From NCBI RefSeq assembly GCF_028765165.1, contig NZ_JARADB010000008.1:62001-126000 (forward strand): DNA of 64,000 bases, written 5' to 3'. This document shows, one piece after another, positions 51,286 to 59,347 of this stretch (the stretch's first letter is position 1; every line of letters begins with the position of its first letter). Source of the stretch: Paenibacillus sp. MAHUQ-63 (lineage in GTDB: Bacteria; Bacillota; Bacilli; Paenibacillales; NBRC-103111). The notes under the pieces were generated by a model, which searched no databases, was not told the origin of the DNA, and saw only the letters and a program-made list of their open reading frames with translations. The translations under genes were made by a program, and so were the position numbers.

Positions 51286-53544
51286 ATGAACATTACCCAA
51301 ATTGAAGAAGCCCTAACGATTTCTGATACGTCGCTACGTTGCCAACGCGTGCTTGATGAGGTCCAGCCAGTACTTCGTCAATTGATGGACGATTTTAAGA
51401 ACAAATATGGTAACGAAGTTCCTGAATTGCTTGATTATAAAGTTCATACTTACGAAGCGACACTTAGGACAACCATGCATGACGCTCGCAATCCGAAATA
51501 CGCGGAAAGCAAAGCGAATACCGATATCGGTAAAAAAGCGTTCGTATCCATTCTAGATAAGAGCTATTTCGGTATGGAAATCGGCATGTTGTCGTTGGAA
51601 ATGAACGGGATGGACAAAACGTTAAAGATCATCATGAATAGCAGCTTTTATCCATTCTGGAATGGGATTCGTACGAAAGGTAATATTAAACAATTCACCG
51701 ATATGCTTGGATCGTTGTCGGATCGTTTAACGATTCATGAAATCGACAAGGTGAACTTTACCATTCCGAGGCATGAGTTCATTGGATATATCCAAAAGTG
51801 CGAAAAAGAAAATCGTACCCCTTGGTTTTCTTTTGGCATCTATTTTCCTTTCAATGAAATGCCTTTGGACGAAGAATTGTTGCGAATGATTTGGGAGACT
51901 TGGCACGATCTCGAGGCGTTAAGGAAATATATTAAAGACGAAGCCGCAGAACATTCAAATTCTCTTAAACTCTTCGATTTGTTAAATAAACACAAAGAAG
52001 ATTTTCAGATCGAACTTTACGGAAAAACATATGTGGTTAAGTTGGAGGAAACCGCCCTGAGGGGAAACTGCCGACAATTATATAATATAACGGATAAAGG
52101 GCAGCTTTTGACTAAAGCAGCGTTTCATCATTTTGAAAGATTGCCGCATGAAGTGCTAGGTGTAAAGACCGATGGTCGCGGCGATATATACGCCAGTCTT
52201 CGTGCAATTCATGGTAAAGGCAAAGTGGAATGGACCATCTCCAAGAGTTATTACTCTCGCGGGAAAGAGAATTCCTCGGAGACCAATCGGTTGAATCAAT
52301 CCCGCGCAATGGAAGCATTGGCCGAGCATGGGTTTAAAGTACAAGACAATTCCTTTTACATCGGAACGTGGGATAATGAAACAGGACATTTTACGGAATC
52401 CATTGAAGAAATAAAGAAGAGGCTCTTCGTATCGGCGTTGATTCTGGCAGACAGCAAAAGAAAAATCAACTTACCAAAGGATGATCATCCAGTTGCCTCA
52501 TCATTAGAAGAAGAGGGATCTGAAGATGAAGTTGAAGTTGAAGCGTTTGAAGATTACAAGCACGATTTCAATTTAGCTAATATTTTGTCAAACGTTAGCG
52601 AAAGCCCATTTACTTACTCAAATGCGATTATCCGTGATTTTCATCTGAATCTTACGAGCTTGGAGGACAAGCATTTCGTTATCTTGAATGGCATCTCGGG
52701 TACGGGAAAAACGAGGCTTTGTTTGCTTTATGCCAATGCGGTATACGGACGGACATACGACGACCTTAACCCAAATTTAAAAGTCATCCCCGTCCGTCCG
52801 GACTGGACAGATTCGACCTCTTTGTTCGGGTATTACAGTGCATTGGAAAAGCGATACGTTAGGACACCGTTCCTCAACGCCATCTTACAAGCGATACAGG
52901 AAGGAAAGCCGATGTTCATTGTGCTCGATGAAATGAATCTGGCTCGTGTCGAATATTACTTAAGCGACTATTTAAGTGCGATCGAATCGAGGCAACCGAT
53001 TCGACTGCATACGGAAAGCCATATTACGGATGTCCCACAGGAATTACAAATCCCCCATAACCTGTATGTTATCGGCACGATCAACGTCGATGAGACTACG
53101 CATGGCATCTCGGATAAGGTACTGGATCGAGCGTTTGTTATGACGTTGTCGGATGTCGATTTGGAGCAGTTCTGGGAAGCAGCGGAGTCAAAGTATAAGG
53201 CCAACTTGCAGGATGAATGGAAGCTGTTGCGAGAGCTTCACTTGAAGCTAAGCCGTTTTGATCTTCATTTCGGCTATAGAACAATAAATGAAATGCTCCG
53301 AAAGCTGTACGCCAATGCCGAACTTGATCCGGATATCCGCATGGAGAAGAAGGAAGCGGTTGACCGTGTTATTGCCGAGAAAGTGATGCCTAAAATTCGC
53401 GGGGATGAGCGCATTGATGCTTTGCTCATTGATTTGATTGATTGGACAAGCGCATTGTTTGGCGACGGATCGGAATCGCTCTATCATCTTCTTCGCATGA
53501 AAGGGGAACTGGATCGATATGGCGCTACCCAGTTCTGGAGATAA
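51286..53544 (+). CDS. McrB-like AAA+ GTPase with DUF3578-type N-terminus
   Basis: This protein is 752 residues from ATG 51286 (GGAGG at 5-nt spacing). The N-terminal 200 residues are of the MrcB_N/DUF3578 type, a DNA-recognition region (YGNEVPELLDYKVHTYEATLR...KKAFVSILDKSYFGMEIGML). The AAA+ domain has GISGTGKTRL (Walker A) near residue 470, FIVLDEMNLARVEYY (Walker B) near 545 and GTINVDETTHGISDKVLDRA near 600, where classical McrB has an MNTADRS-type signature. McrB is the GTP-driven motor of modification-dependent restriction. It overlaps the McrC-like gene by 26 nt. An acidic linker (EEEGSEDEVEVEAFED) separates the two domains. Confidence 0.88.
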   Translation: MNITQIEEALTISDTSLRCQRVLDEVQPVLRQLMDDFKNKYGNEVPELLDYKVHTYEATLRTTMHDARNPKYAESKANTDIGKKAFVSILDKSYFGMEIGMLSLEMNGMDKTLKIIMNSSFYPFWNGIRTKGNIKQFTDMLGSLSDRLTIHEIDKVNFTIPRHEFIGYIQKCEKENRTPWFSFGIYFPFNEMPLDEELLRMIWETWHDLEALRKYIKDEAAEHSNSLKLFDLLNKHKEDFQIELYGKTYVVKLEETALRGNCRQLYNITDKGQLLTKAAFHHFERLPHEVLGVKTDGRGDIYASLRAIHGKGKVEWTISKSYYSRGKENSSETNRLNQSRAMEALAEHGFKVQDNSFYIGTWDNETGHFTESIEEIKKRLFVSALILADSKRKINLPKDDHPVASSLEEEGSEDEVEVEAFEDYKHDFNLANILSNVSESPFTYSNAIIRDFHLNLTSLEDKHFVILNGISGTGKTRLCLLYANAVYGRTYDDLNPNLKVIPVRPDWTDSTSLFGYYSALEKRYVRTPFLNAILQAIQEGKPMFIVLDEMNLARVEYYLSDYLSAIESRQPIRLHTESHITDVPQELQIPHNLYVIGTINVDETTHGISDKVLDRAFVMTLSDVDLEQFWEAAESKYKANLQDEWKLLRELHLKLSRFDLHFGYRTINEMLRKLYANAELDPDIRMEKKEAVDRVIAEKVMPKIRGDERIDALLIDLIDWTSALFGDGSESLYHLLRMKGELDRYGATQFWR

Positions 53545-55027
53545 TCTTGAATTTTATTGCCCGGATACAGGGACATGGACTCCTATTGATAAAATGCGTT
53601 TTGAGGAAGCGAGAACATATCGTTGGAGATCGTCGTTCAATGCCCCTTTCAAATTTCTATTGAATGAAATACCATTATCGATGGTTCGTACGGAAATTGG
53701 CTGGGAAGGCGAGTGGATGGCGCCTTTTCAGTCCGGCATGTTAACATTTTCGATTGAGCATGACGAGCGAGTAACCGTACAAACTTATCTGTATTCGGAC
53801 AATCGGAAGTTAACGGAAACCGATTTCAGTCACATGATAGTTGATATTCTTTCAGAAGCCGCGGCATGTTTTCAGCATTGCGGGGCGCATTTGAAGTTTG
53901 ACAATAATGGCTTTGTACGAAAAGTATCCTTGGCTCAATGGGACTATATTGATCGGAATTTTCATCGGTTACATCGAATTTTTCGTCAAATTCAAGCCGA
54001 ACCGCTTCGCAAACTAAGAGCGTCTGAACAGTGGATTCGCAGAGAAAATGTGAAGCATGTGACGCCGGCGCTTCTTGCTTGGTCAGAACGACATGCAGGC
54101 CATGGAATGAGCGAGGGGATTCCTGTTCCAGAGCTCATTTGGTCTGGTGTGCGTGAAGAAACCTTTAACGTATTTGAAAACCAGGTTCTGTTACGGCAAT
54201 TGCGTGATTTACTTCGACTTCTCCGTGAATACCAAACGATATCGATTGATGCAATACGTTCGAAGGCCGAACAGTATGTTGATCGCGTCCATTACTGGCT
54301 TCGATCATCATTTCTGCAGCAAATACAACCTCACATTGGTCCAGTTGTTATTTCGCAAGCCTTTCGGAAGCATCCGGTCTATCGTAATTGGTTTTCCTGG
54401 TTCCATGAACTTTATCAGTTTAACGAGTATTCAATCGGCTTTAAAAGTCCGATTCCACTTAAGGATACATATCAGCTTTATGAAATTTGGGTATTCATGC
54501 AAATCGTTAAGATACTCCGGGAAAACGGCGCTGTTCTTGATACTTCTGATCTATTTGCTCTGGAGCAGGATGGTCTAGTCTTGAATTTGTCCGAAAAGAA
54601 AGAGAGCCGGATTAAAATGGTCGGCGGTGCAACACTTGCATACCAACGATGGTTTACAAGTGCAACTCAGGATTTCGTTACCTATACTCACGGAATGAAG
54701 CCCGATATTGTACTCGAGGCAGATGGGAAATTATATATTTTCGATCCCAAATATCGTCTTGATCATAACCTCCCGATGGCGCTTGGAGAGATGCACAAGT
54801 ACCGTGACGGAATCGTTAGCAAAACGAATCGTAACAGGGTGGTTGAGGAAGTTTTTATTATTACACCGGCACCTGGGAAGGAAAACGCTCACTTGTTTGG
54901 TGATGAGTATCGTCAGCAATATCAGATGGGGGCTTACTGGTTGAAGCCAGGGGACAGTGGTCATGAGTTAACAAACAAATTGGCCGAGATAATATCTGAT
55001 CAAATTCTGACCAAGAGAACGAATTGA
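53519..55027 (+). CDS. McrC-like nuclease (DUF2357 plus PD-(D/E)XK)
   Basis: This 502-residue protein has an N-terminal DUF2357-like region (FNAPFKFLLNEIPLSMVRTEIGWEGEW, PEL-type strand region) and a C-terminal restriction nuclease domain. In the latter, PDIVLEADGKLYIFDPKYRLD near residue 394-414 supplies the D...D-x-K catalytic set and EMHKYRDGI the following helix. Together with McrB it should form a modification-dependent or structure-dependent restriction complex. The start lies inside the end of mcrB, so translation is coupled. It is followed by a 140-nt gap holding element copy 3. Confidence 0.87.
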   Translation: MALPSSGDNLEFYCPDTGTWTPIDKMRFEEARTYRWRSSFNAPFKFLLNEIPLSMVRTEIGWEGEWMAPFQSGMLTFSIEHDERVTVQTYLYSDNRKLTETDFSHMIVDILSEAAACFQHCGAHLKFDNNGFVRKVSLAQWDYIDRNFHRLHRIFRQIQAEPLRKLRASEQWIRRENVKHVTPALLAWSERHAGHGMSEGIPVPELIWSGVREETFNVFENQVLLRQLRDLLRLLREYQTISIDAIRSKAEQYVDRVHYWLRSSFLQQIQPHIGPVVISQAFRKHPVYRNWFSWFHELYQFNEYSIGFKSPIPLKDTYQLYEIWVFMQIVKILRENGAVLDTSDLFALEQDGLVLNLSEKKESRIKMVGGATLAYQRWFTSATQDFVTYTHGMKPDIVLEADGKLYIFDPKYRLDHNLPMALGEMHKYRDGIVSKTNRNRVVEEVFIITPAPGKENAHLFGDEYRQQYQMGAYWLKPGDSGHELTNKLAEIISDQILTKRTN

Positions 55028-55090
55028 TAAAGAACGTGTACTAATTTGGCAAAATCATATAAGCCAGGTTAATACACGTTCTTTGCATAT

Positions 55091-55138
55091 AGAACATACA
55101 TTCGGTGACAGGTCGTTGTCCAAAACTCAAGTTACAAT
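55091..55138 (+). promoter_or_regulatory. Repeated operator/promoter element, copy 3
   Basis: AGAACATACATTCG (55,091-55,104), GTGACA (55,105-55,110), a 22-nt spacer, TACAAT (55,133-55,138). It lies 32 nt ahead of the TTG start at 55,170 and is the presumed promoter of the pPIWI-RE operon. Confidence 0.65.
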
Positions 55139-55169
55139 TAGTGTTAGCACTTTCGAGGAGCGTGTTCCA

Positions 55170-56237
55170 TTGAATAGACTACAAGATATGATTTATTACC
55201 TTATCACCGGATTACAACAATGGACAAAAAACTATGATCATATCCCAGATGAGCTTTATAAGGGCATGCTTATGTTCATACAAGAAGCCGGAAGGTCAGG
55301 GGCTGAGATTCCTACGGATTTGCACCGGCTTCTTCATATCTTGCATAAACCATCTTCTGAATGGGGGATTCAAGGGCTTATTGAATATTATCCTGGCGAA
55401 TCCTCTCTTATTGAAGAGTTTATTGGGATAACACCTGATGCAGAGGATTTCATTAATACTTATACATCCCCTGATGAAGCGCAGCAGAAGAATATGCTGG
55501 CTATTTTACAATTCTGCAGAGATGGAAACCAGAGTTTGCAGGCAGAATATACTCAAATTCGTACATTCTTGTCCTTGCCTCAGAATGCAGTATTGTCTGC
55601 GCTTCAACTCGCGCAATTTGCTGAGTCCATTCGAGACCGTGAATTAAGCACGTTAGTGCGTCAGTGTTATGAAGAGGCAACTTTACAAATGGATAACTAT
55701 CGTAAATGCCCTCATTGTGGATGGACATTAACATACAAGCATGATCGATGGCGATGTAACAAAGAAAATATCTGTCATTCGTTAGCTGATTTCGAGAAAT
55801 TTGATTTGTTCAACTATAAAGATGAACGAGTCTTCCGGCTGCTTCCCGGTATACAGAGGTATGTGCTGTTACCTGGGATTTCTGAAATGAAAATTGCTGA
55901 ATGGTTAAAACAGCAAGGGTACGGAGTAGAGTTATATCCTCATATTGATGAGTATGATCTTGCAATTTCACATAATGAAAGTGAAAGTAAGATGTTTTTG
56001 GATGTAAAAGATTTCAAGGATCCAAGAACGCTGGCGAATTTCTTTAATCAAAAATCATTATCGTATTTGGAGAAGTATGGTCAACAGGTGTATGTTGTTA
56101 TTCCCAAATACCGAAATGATCTATATCCATATTATGGTATGAGAGCAACAACACTTTTAAAAGAAGACAGAAGGAAACTCATAAAAATCATTATGGAGAA
56201 TGAATTGGAAAAAACGTTGAAGAAGGTGCTCTGGTGA
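55170..56237 (+). CDS. pPIWI-RE island nuclease with zinc ribbon
   Basis: The protein is about 355 residues from TTG 55170, with GAGGAG at 9-nt spacing; the frame is open from 55,083, but that start lies upstream of the promoter-like element. The N-terminal 170 residues are helical without known motif. A zinc ribbon follows near residue 180 (CPHCGWTL...WRCNKENIC). A restriction-fold nuclease then has ELYPHIDEYDLAI and FLDVKDFKD near 260-285, giving the D...D-x-K set. This matches the REase protein of the known three-gene pPIWI-RE islands. The GTGA overlap couples it to the helicase gene. It presumably cuts foreign DNA when directed by the PIWI-like partner. Confidence 0.8.
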   Translation: MNRLQDMIYYLITGLQQWTKNYDHIPDELYKGMLMFIQEAGRSGAEIPTDLHRLLHILHKPSSEWGIQGLIEYYPGESSLIEEFIGITPDAEDFINTYTSPDEAQQKNMLAILQFCRDGNQSLQAEYTQIRTFLSLPQNAVLSALQLAQFAESIRDRELSTLVRQCYEEATLQMDNYRKCPHCGWTLTYKHDRWRCNKENICHSLADFEKFDLFNYKDERVFRLLPGIQRYVLLPGISEMKIAEWLKQQGYGVELYPHIDEYDLAISHNESESKMFLDVKDFKDPRTLANFFNQKSLSYLEKYGQQVYVVIPKYRNDLYPYYGMRATTLLKEDRRKLIKIIMENELEKTLKKVLW

Positions 56238-59200
56238 GAAAAACATATTGGGATTTAACTGAAGAAATAAACAAAGAGTTTTTCTCGCTAGAACTGCCCA
56301 AAGCCGACATATCAACAATAATAAGCCTGGAGCTATTTATGACGGGCTGTCATTTGATTGACTCGATGCTTCATATTGATCAAGGTTGGTCGTTATTGGT
56401 CGGTTATAATGAGCCGATCTTAAAGTACATCGAACATAAGGATATCGTAGTCCGACTTAGAATTTTATTCCCTGAGTTAAGGAGTAAGAAAATACTGGCT
56501 AGACGGATTGAAGCCTATCGAGCTCTTGATATGAAATATCGTTTGTTTGATATCGATGAAAAGGGAAAGCTTAACCAACTGGTTCCGCGATTTTTGACTA
56601 ATAGAATAAACAATTACGAACAGATACTTAAAAAACCGATTCCCAGACAAAGCAATACAACTACTTTTGCGACTCAGAGGAAATTCGAATACTCCAGAAT
56701 CGTAAGAGGAGGATTTATTCAAAGCTTTCATGGCAACATCCCGGAAGCTTTAGCAGTAAAAGAAAAGCGTTTATTACCTTCTTATCGTGAGAAGAAGAAA
56801 CTTAGTCTAGTGTTGCCCTTCAATGGGCTTTCGTTGGGCAAAGAAATGGATGAAATAGCCGGGAAATCTTCATCTTGGGCGAACAGAGCAACTGCAGTTG
56901 TACTCGAGTCAATAGATTGGGATATAGAGTTTGTTTACAAAGGAAACCAGCATATAGGCGGTGCATTGGGAGCAGGGAAATCTACTTTCATGCTCATGGA
57001 GACGTATCGTCTCGTGAAGCAGGAAGGTGCCAGAGTCGGATTTATTGAAGGCAGCGTTTCCCAAGTGATAGAGCGTATCAAAATTCTACGTGAGTTGGGT
57101 ATTCATGCTGTTCCAATCATCGGCAAGTCATCCAGAAAGACGCATCAAGAGAATTATTTATTTGCAAATGCCGGCGGGATTATCGAGCTTAGTGATTGGA
57201 CGAACAACGAATTTCAAGATCTAAAGCATTTGTCGGACTTATGTGTTATTAAAGCGTTGTCTGAAGATTACGAACGAAATAGTAGTTATCCGTGTACTCA
57301 GCTAAAACAAGAAAATAAGTCTGTGAAATGTCCATTAGCGGATCAATGTGGAATTTACCGTGATTTCTCCCGACTTGCAGAAGCAGATGTTTGGGTGGCT
57401 ACGTCTGCAAGTGTACTCAAGACAAGGATTCCAGCGATGATTGATCCGTTAGAGAGGACTATTTATGAAGCGATGTACGACCTTATGGATGTCGTATTCG
57501 TGGACGAAGCTGACGAAGTCCAAAAGCAATTCGATGAGACGTTCTTATCGGAATATAATGTCTTTGGAAGCGTTGAGGATATTTTTGAACGGCTGTCTAA
57601 CGAATCCAATCAATTAACGAATGGACGGTATCATTTAGCAGGTGATCCTGTAGTTACGGAGTGGAAAGATAAGCTTCGCCAATTGGATCATATGATCTGG
57701 AGCATATATAAAAAGCTAGATCGTTCTCTAACGTTGCGTAAGAATATCAGTCGTAATCTGATTAGAGTGGCAGCACTAGCCGATTCATTAAGCGAGAAGA
57801 TCACTTTCGACGATGAATCGCAAAAGAAAATCCGTAAATATTTATTGGATTATGCAAATGAGCCTTATCAAGATTCCATGTTATCTAGCATTGTTGATGA
57901 GTTAGTAGAAAAAGAAAATCACGATGAAAAGCAGAAGCTGCTGATTCAGATTACAGAGAAACTGCTTAAAGGAACAATTCGGCCGCGTGTAAACAGAGAT
58001 TTATTTTATGCGCAATTGGAGTTTTTTGTTTATTTATGCCGAGCGGAAGAATGTATCAAGTTCATTCTGACTTCCTTTACTATGATTCAAGCCAAGCTAG
58101 GAATGACAGCAGATTTTACTCCGTTATTCACTATGCAGAAAGATTATCAAGCATTCATGAAAGAGGCCATGACGGGCACGATGATCGGATATAAATACGA
58201 TTTAAAGGATGGGGAAACAACAGGGACATTTAAATTAGTCGAATATACAGGGGTAGGCAGATTATTGTTGCATGACTGGCATTGTGTATATGAAGATTCT
58301 GATCAGAAACAAGGGCCGGCAGTTATCTTTCTTTCAGGCACAAGCCATGCACCTGAATCCGCGCATTATCATTTGAACACGGGATCCAAATGGTTGCTCA
58401 AAGCAGATCGAACATCTCCGGAAGTTCAAATAACATTCAAACCCATTCTTGACGCTCGCCATAATAAATTTCTTGAAGTCTCAGGGATAGGCGATGAAGA
58501 GGTTAGAAACAGCAATTTATATGAGATGGTTCAACAACTTAAATCTGATATTCTTTATGAATTGAATTTTTGGAGTAGTAGAGGAAATCCGCGAAGGGTA
58601 CTCTTAGTGGTAAATTCGTATGATGATGTTGCCACAGTCGCCAGGGCTTTTCGTGGTGATCAGAGTTGGCAAGGACGTTATAAAGTTCTATCAAGGGAAA
58701 GAAGTTATGAACCAGATCAATTCCCTAGAACAATTATTGAATCCTTTCGTAAAGAAGAGGCTGAAGTATTGATTGTACCGCTTCTCTCTGTAGGTAGAGG
58801 TTACAATATCTTGGATCAAAATGGAGAGTCGTTGTTTGGATCAGTCTTTTTCCTCATTCGTCCTTATCCTATTCCGAATGACATGAATTACTTGGTTCAA
58901 GCGCTCCACTCCTACTTGACTCAATATTTACAACGAATAACAGGACAAGGAATTCATTACGAAAAAGCTGTTTCTAAATTACGCCAAATTAGCAGCGGTA
59001 AGTTCGAAGCGATGTATAAAAAGCCTGACTACTGGTCGATTCTTAACGATTCTGAAAGAGAAGTTATGGCGTGGTATACGTTTATCCCGATTTGGCAAAT
59101 GATTGGACGATTGCTGCGCGGCGGTAAAAATGCCAGGGTATTTTTCTGCGATTCAAAGTTCAATGCAAAGCCTGCTGGTAAACCAGAAGGGATGTCCATG

Positions 59201-59347
59201 TTGGATAGTTGGGCAGCGATTATGCAGAAGCACAAAAGGGATCCTTTGTTTTTGAGTTTGTACGGACCATTTATCGACGGAATAAATAATATCATTCTGG
59301 AGGGATATTGCGATGAAGAAGATGGAACTGTTTGCACTGGAGATTGA
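56234..59347 (+). CDS. DinG/XPD-like helicase of the pPIWI-RE island
   Basis: This 1,037-residue helicase starts at GTG 56234, overlapping the upstream stop. The N-terminal 230 residues are the island-specific region. Walker A is GALGAGKST near 241. Between Walker A and B are three cysteines (PC...VKCPLADQC) near 355-372, where DinG/XPD proteins carry an Fe-S cluster. Walker B is VFVDEADEV near 425. IFLSGTS is motif III, VPLLSVGRGYN is motif V and QMIGRLLRGGKN is motif VI, near 957. It is the ATPase of the three-gene pPIWI-RE system and probably unwinds the target duplex. It overlaps the PIWI-like gene by 35 nt. Confidence 0.83.
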   Translation: MRKTYWDLTEEINKEFFSLELPKADISTIISLELFMTGCHLIDSMLHIDQGWSLLVGYNEPILKYIEHKDIVVRLRILFPELRSKKILARRIEAYRALDMKYRLFDIDEKGKLNQLVPRFLTNRINNYEQILKKPIPRQSNTTTFATQRKFEYSRIVRGGFIQSFHGNIPEALAVKEKRLLPSYREKKKLSLVLPFNGLSLGKEMDEIAGKSSSWANRATAVVLESIDWDIEFVYKGNQHIGGALGAGKSTFMLMETYRLVKQEGARVGFIEGSVSQVIERIKILRELGIHAVPIIGKSSRKTHQENYLFANAGGIIELSDWTNNEFQDLKHLSDLCVIKALSEDYERNSSYPCTQLKQENKSVKCPLADQCGIYRDFSRLAEADVWVATSASVLKTRIPAMIDPLERTIYEAMYDLMDVVFVDEADEVQKQFDETFLSEYNVFGSVEDIFERLSNESNQLTNGRYHLAGDPVVTEWKDKLRQLDHMIWSIYKKLDRSLTLRKNISRNLIRVAALADSLSEKITFDDESQKKIRKYLLDYANEPYQDSMLSSIVDELVEKENHDEKQKLLIQITEKLLKGTIRPRVNRDLFYAQLEFFVYLCRAEECIKFILTSFTMIQAKLGMTADFTPLFTMQKDYQAFMKEAMTGTMIGYKYDLKDGETTGTFKLVEYTGVGRLLLHDWHCVYEDSDQKQGPAVIFLSGTSHAPESAHYHLNTGSKWLLKADRTSPEVQITFKPILDARHNKFLEVSGIGDEEVRNSNLYEMVQQLKSDILYELNFWSSRGNPRRVLLVVNSYDDVATVARAFRGDQSWQGRYKVLSRERSYEPDQFPRTIIESFRKEEAEVLIVPLLSVGRGYNILDQNGESLFGSVFFLIRPYPIPNDMNYLVQALHSYLTQYLQRITGQGIHYEKAVSKLRQISSGKFEAMYKKPDYWSILNDSEREVMAWYTFIPIWQMIGRLLRGGKNARVFFCDSKFNAKPAGKPEGMSMLDSWAAIMQKHKRDPLFLSLYGPFIDGINNIILEGYCDEEDGTVCTGD

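Noticed and set aside
55083..55169. TTG at 55,083 as start of the pPIWI-RE nuclease
   Set aside because: It has no ribosome binding site and lies ahead of the promoter-like element; TTG 55,170 has GAGGAG upstream.
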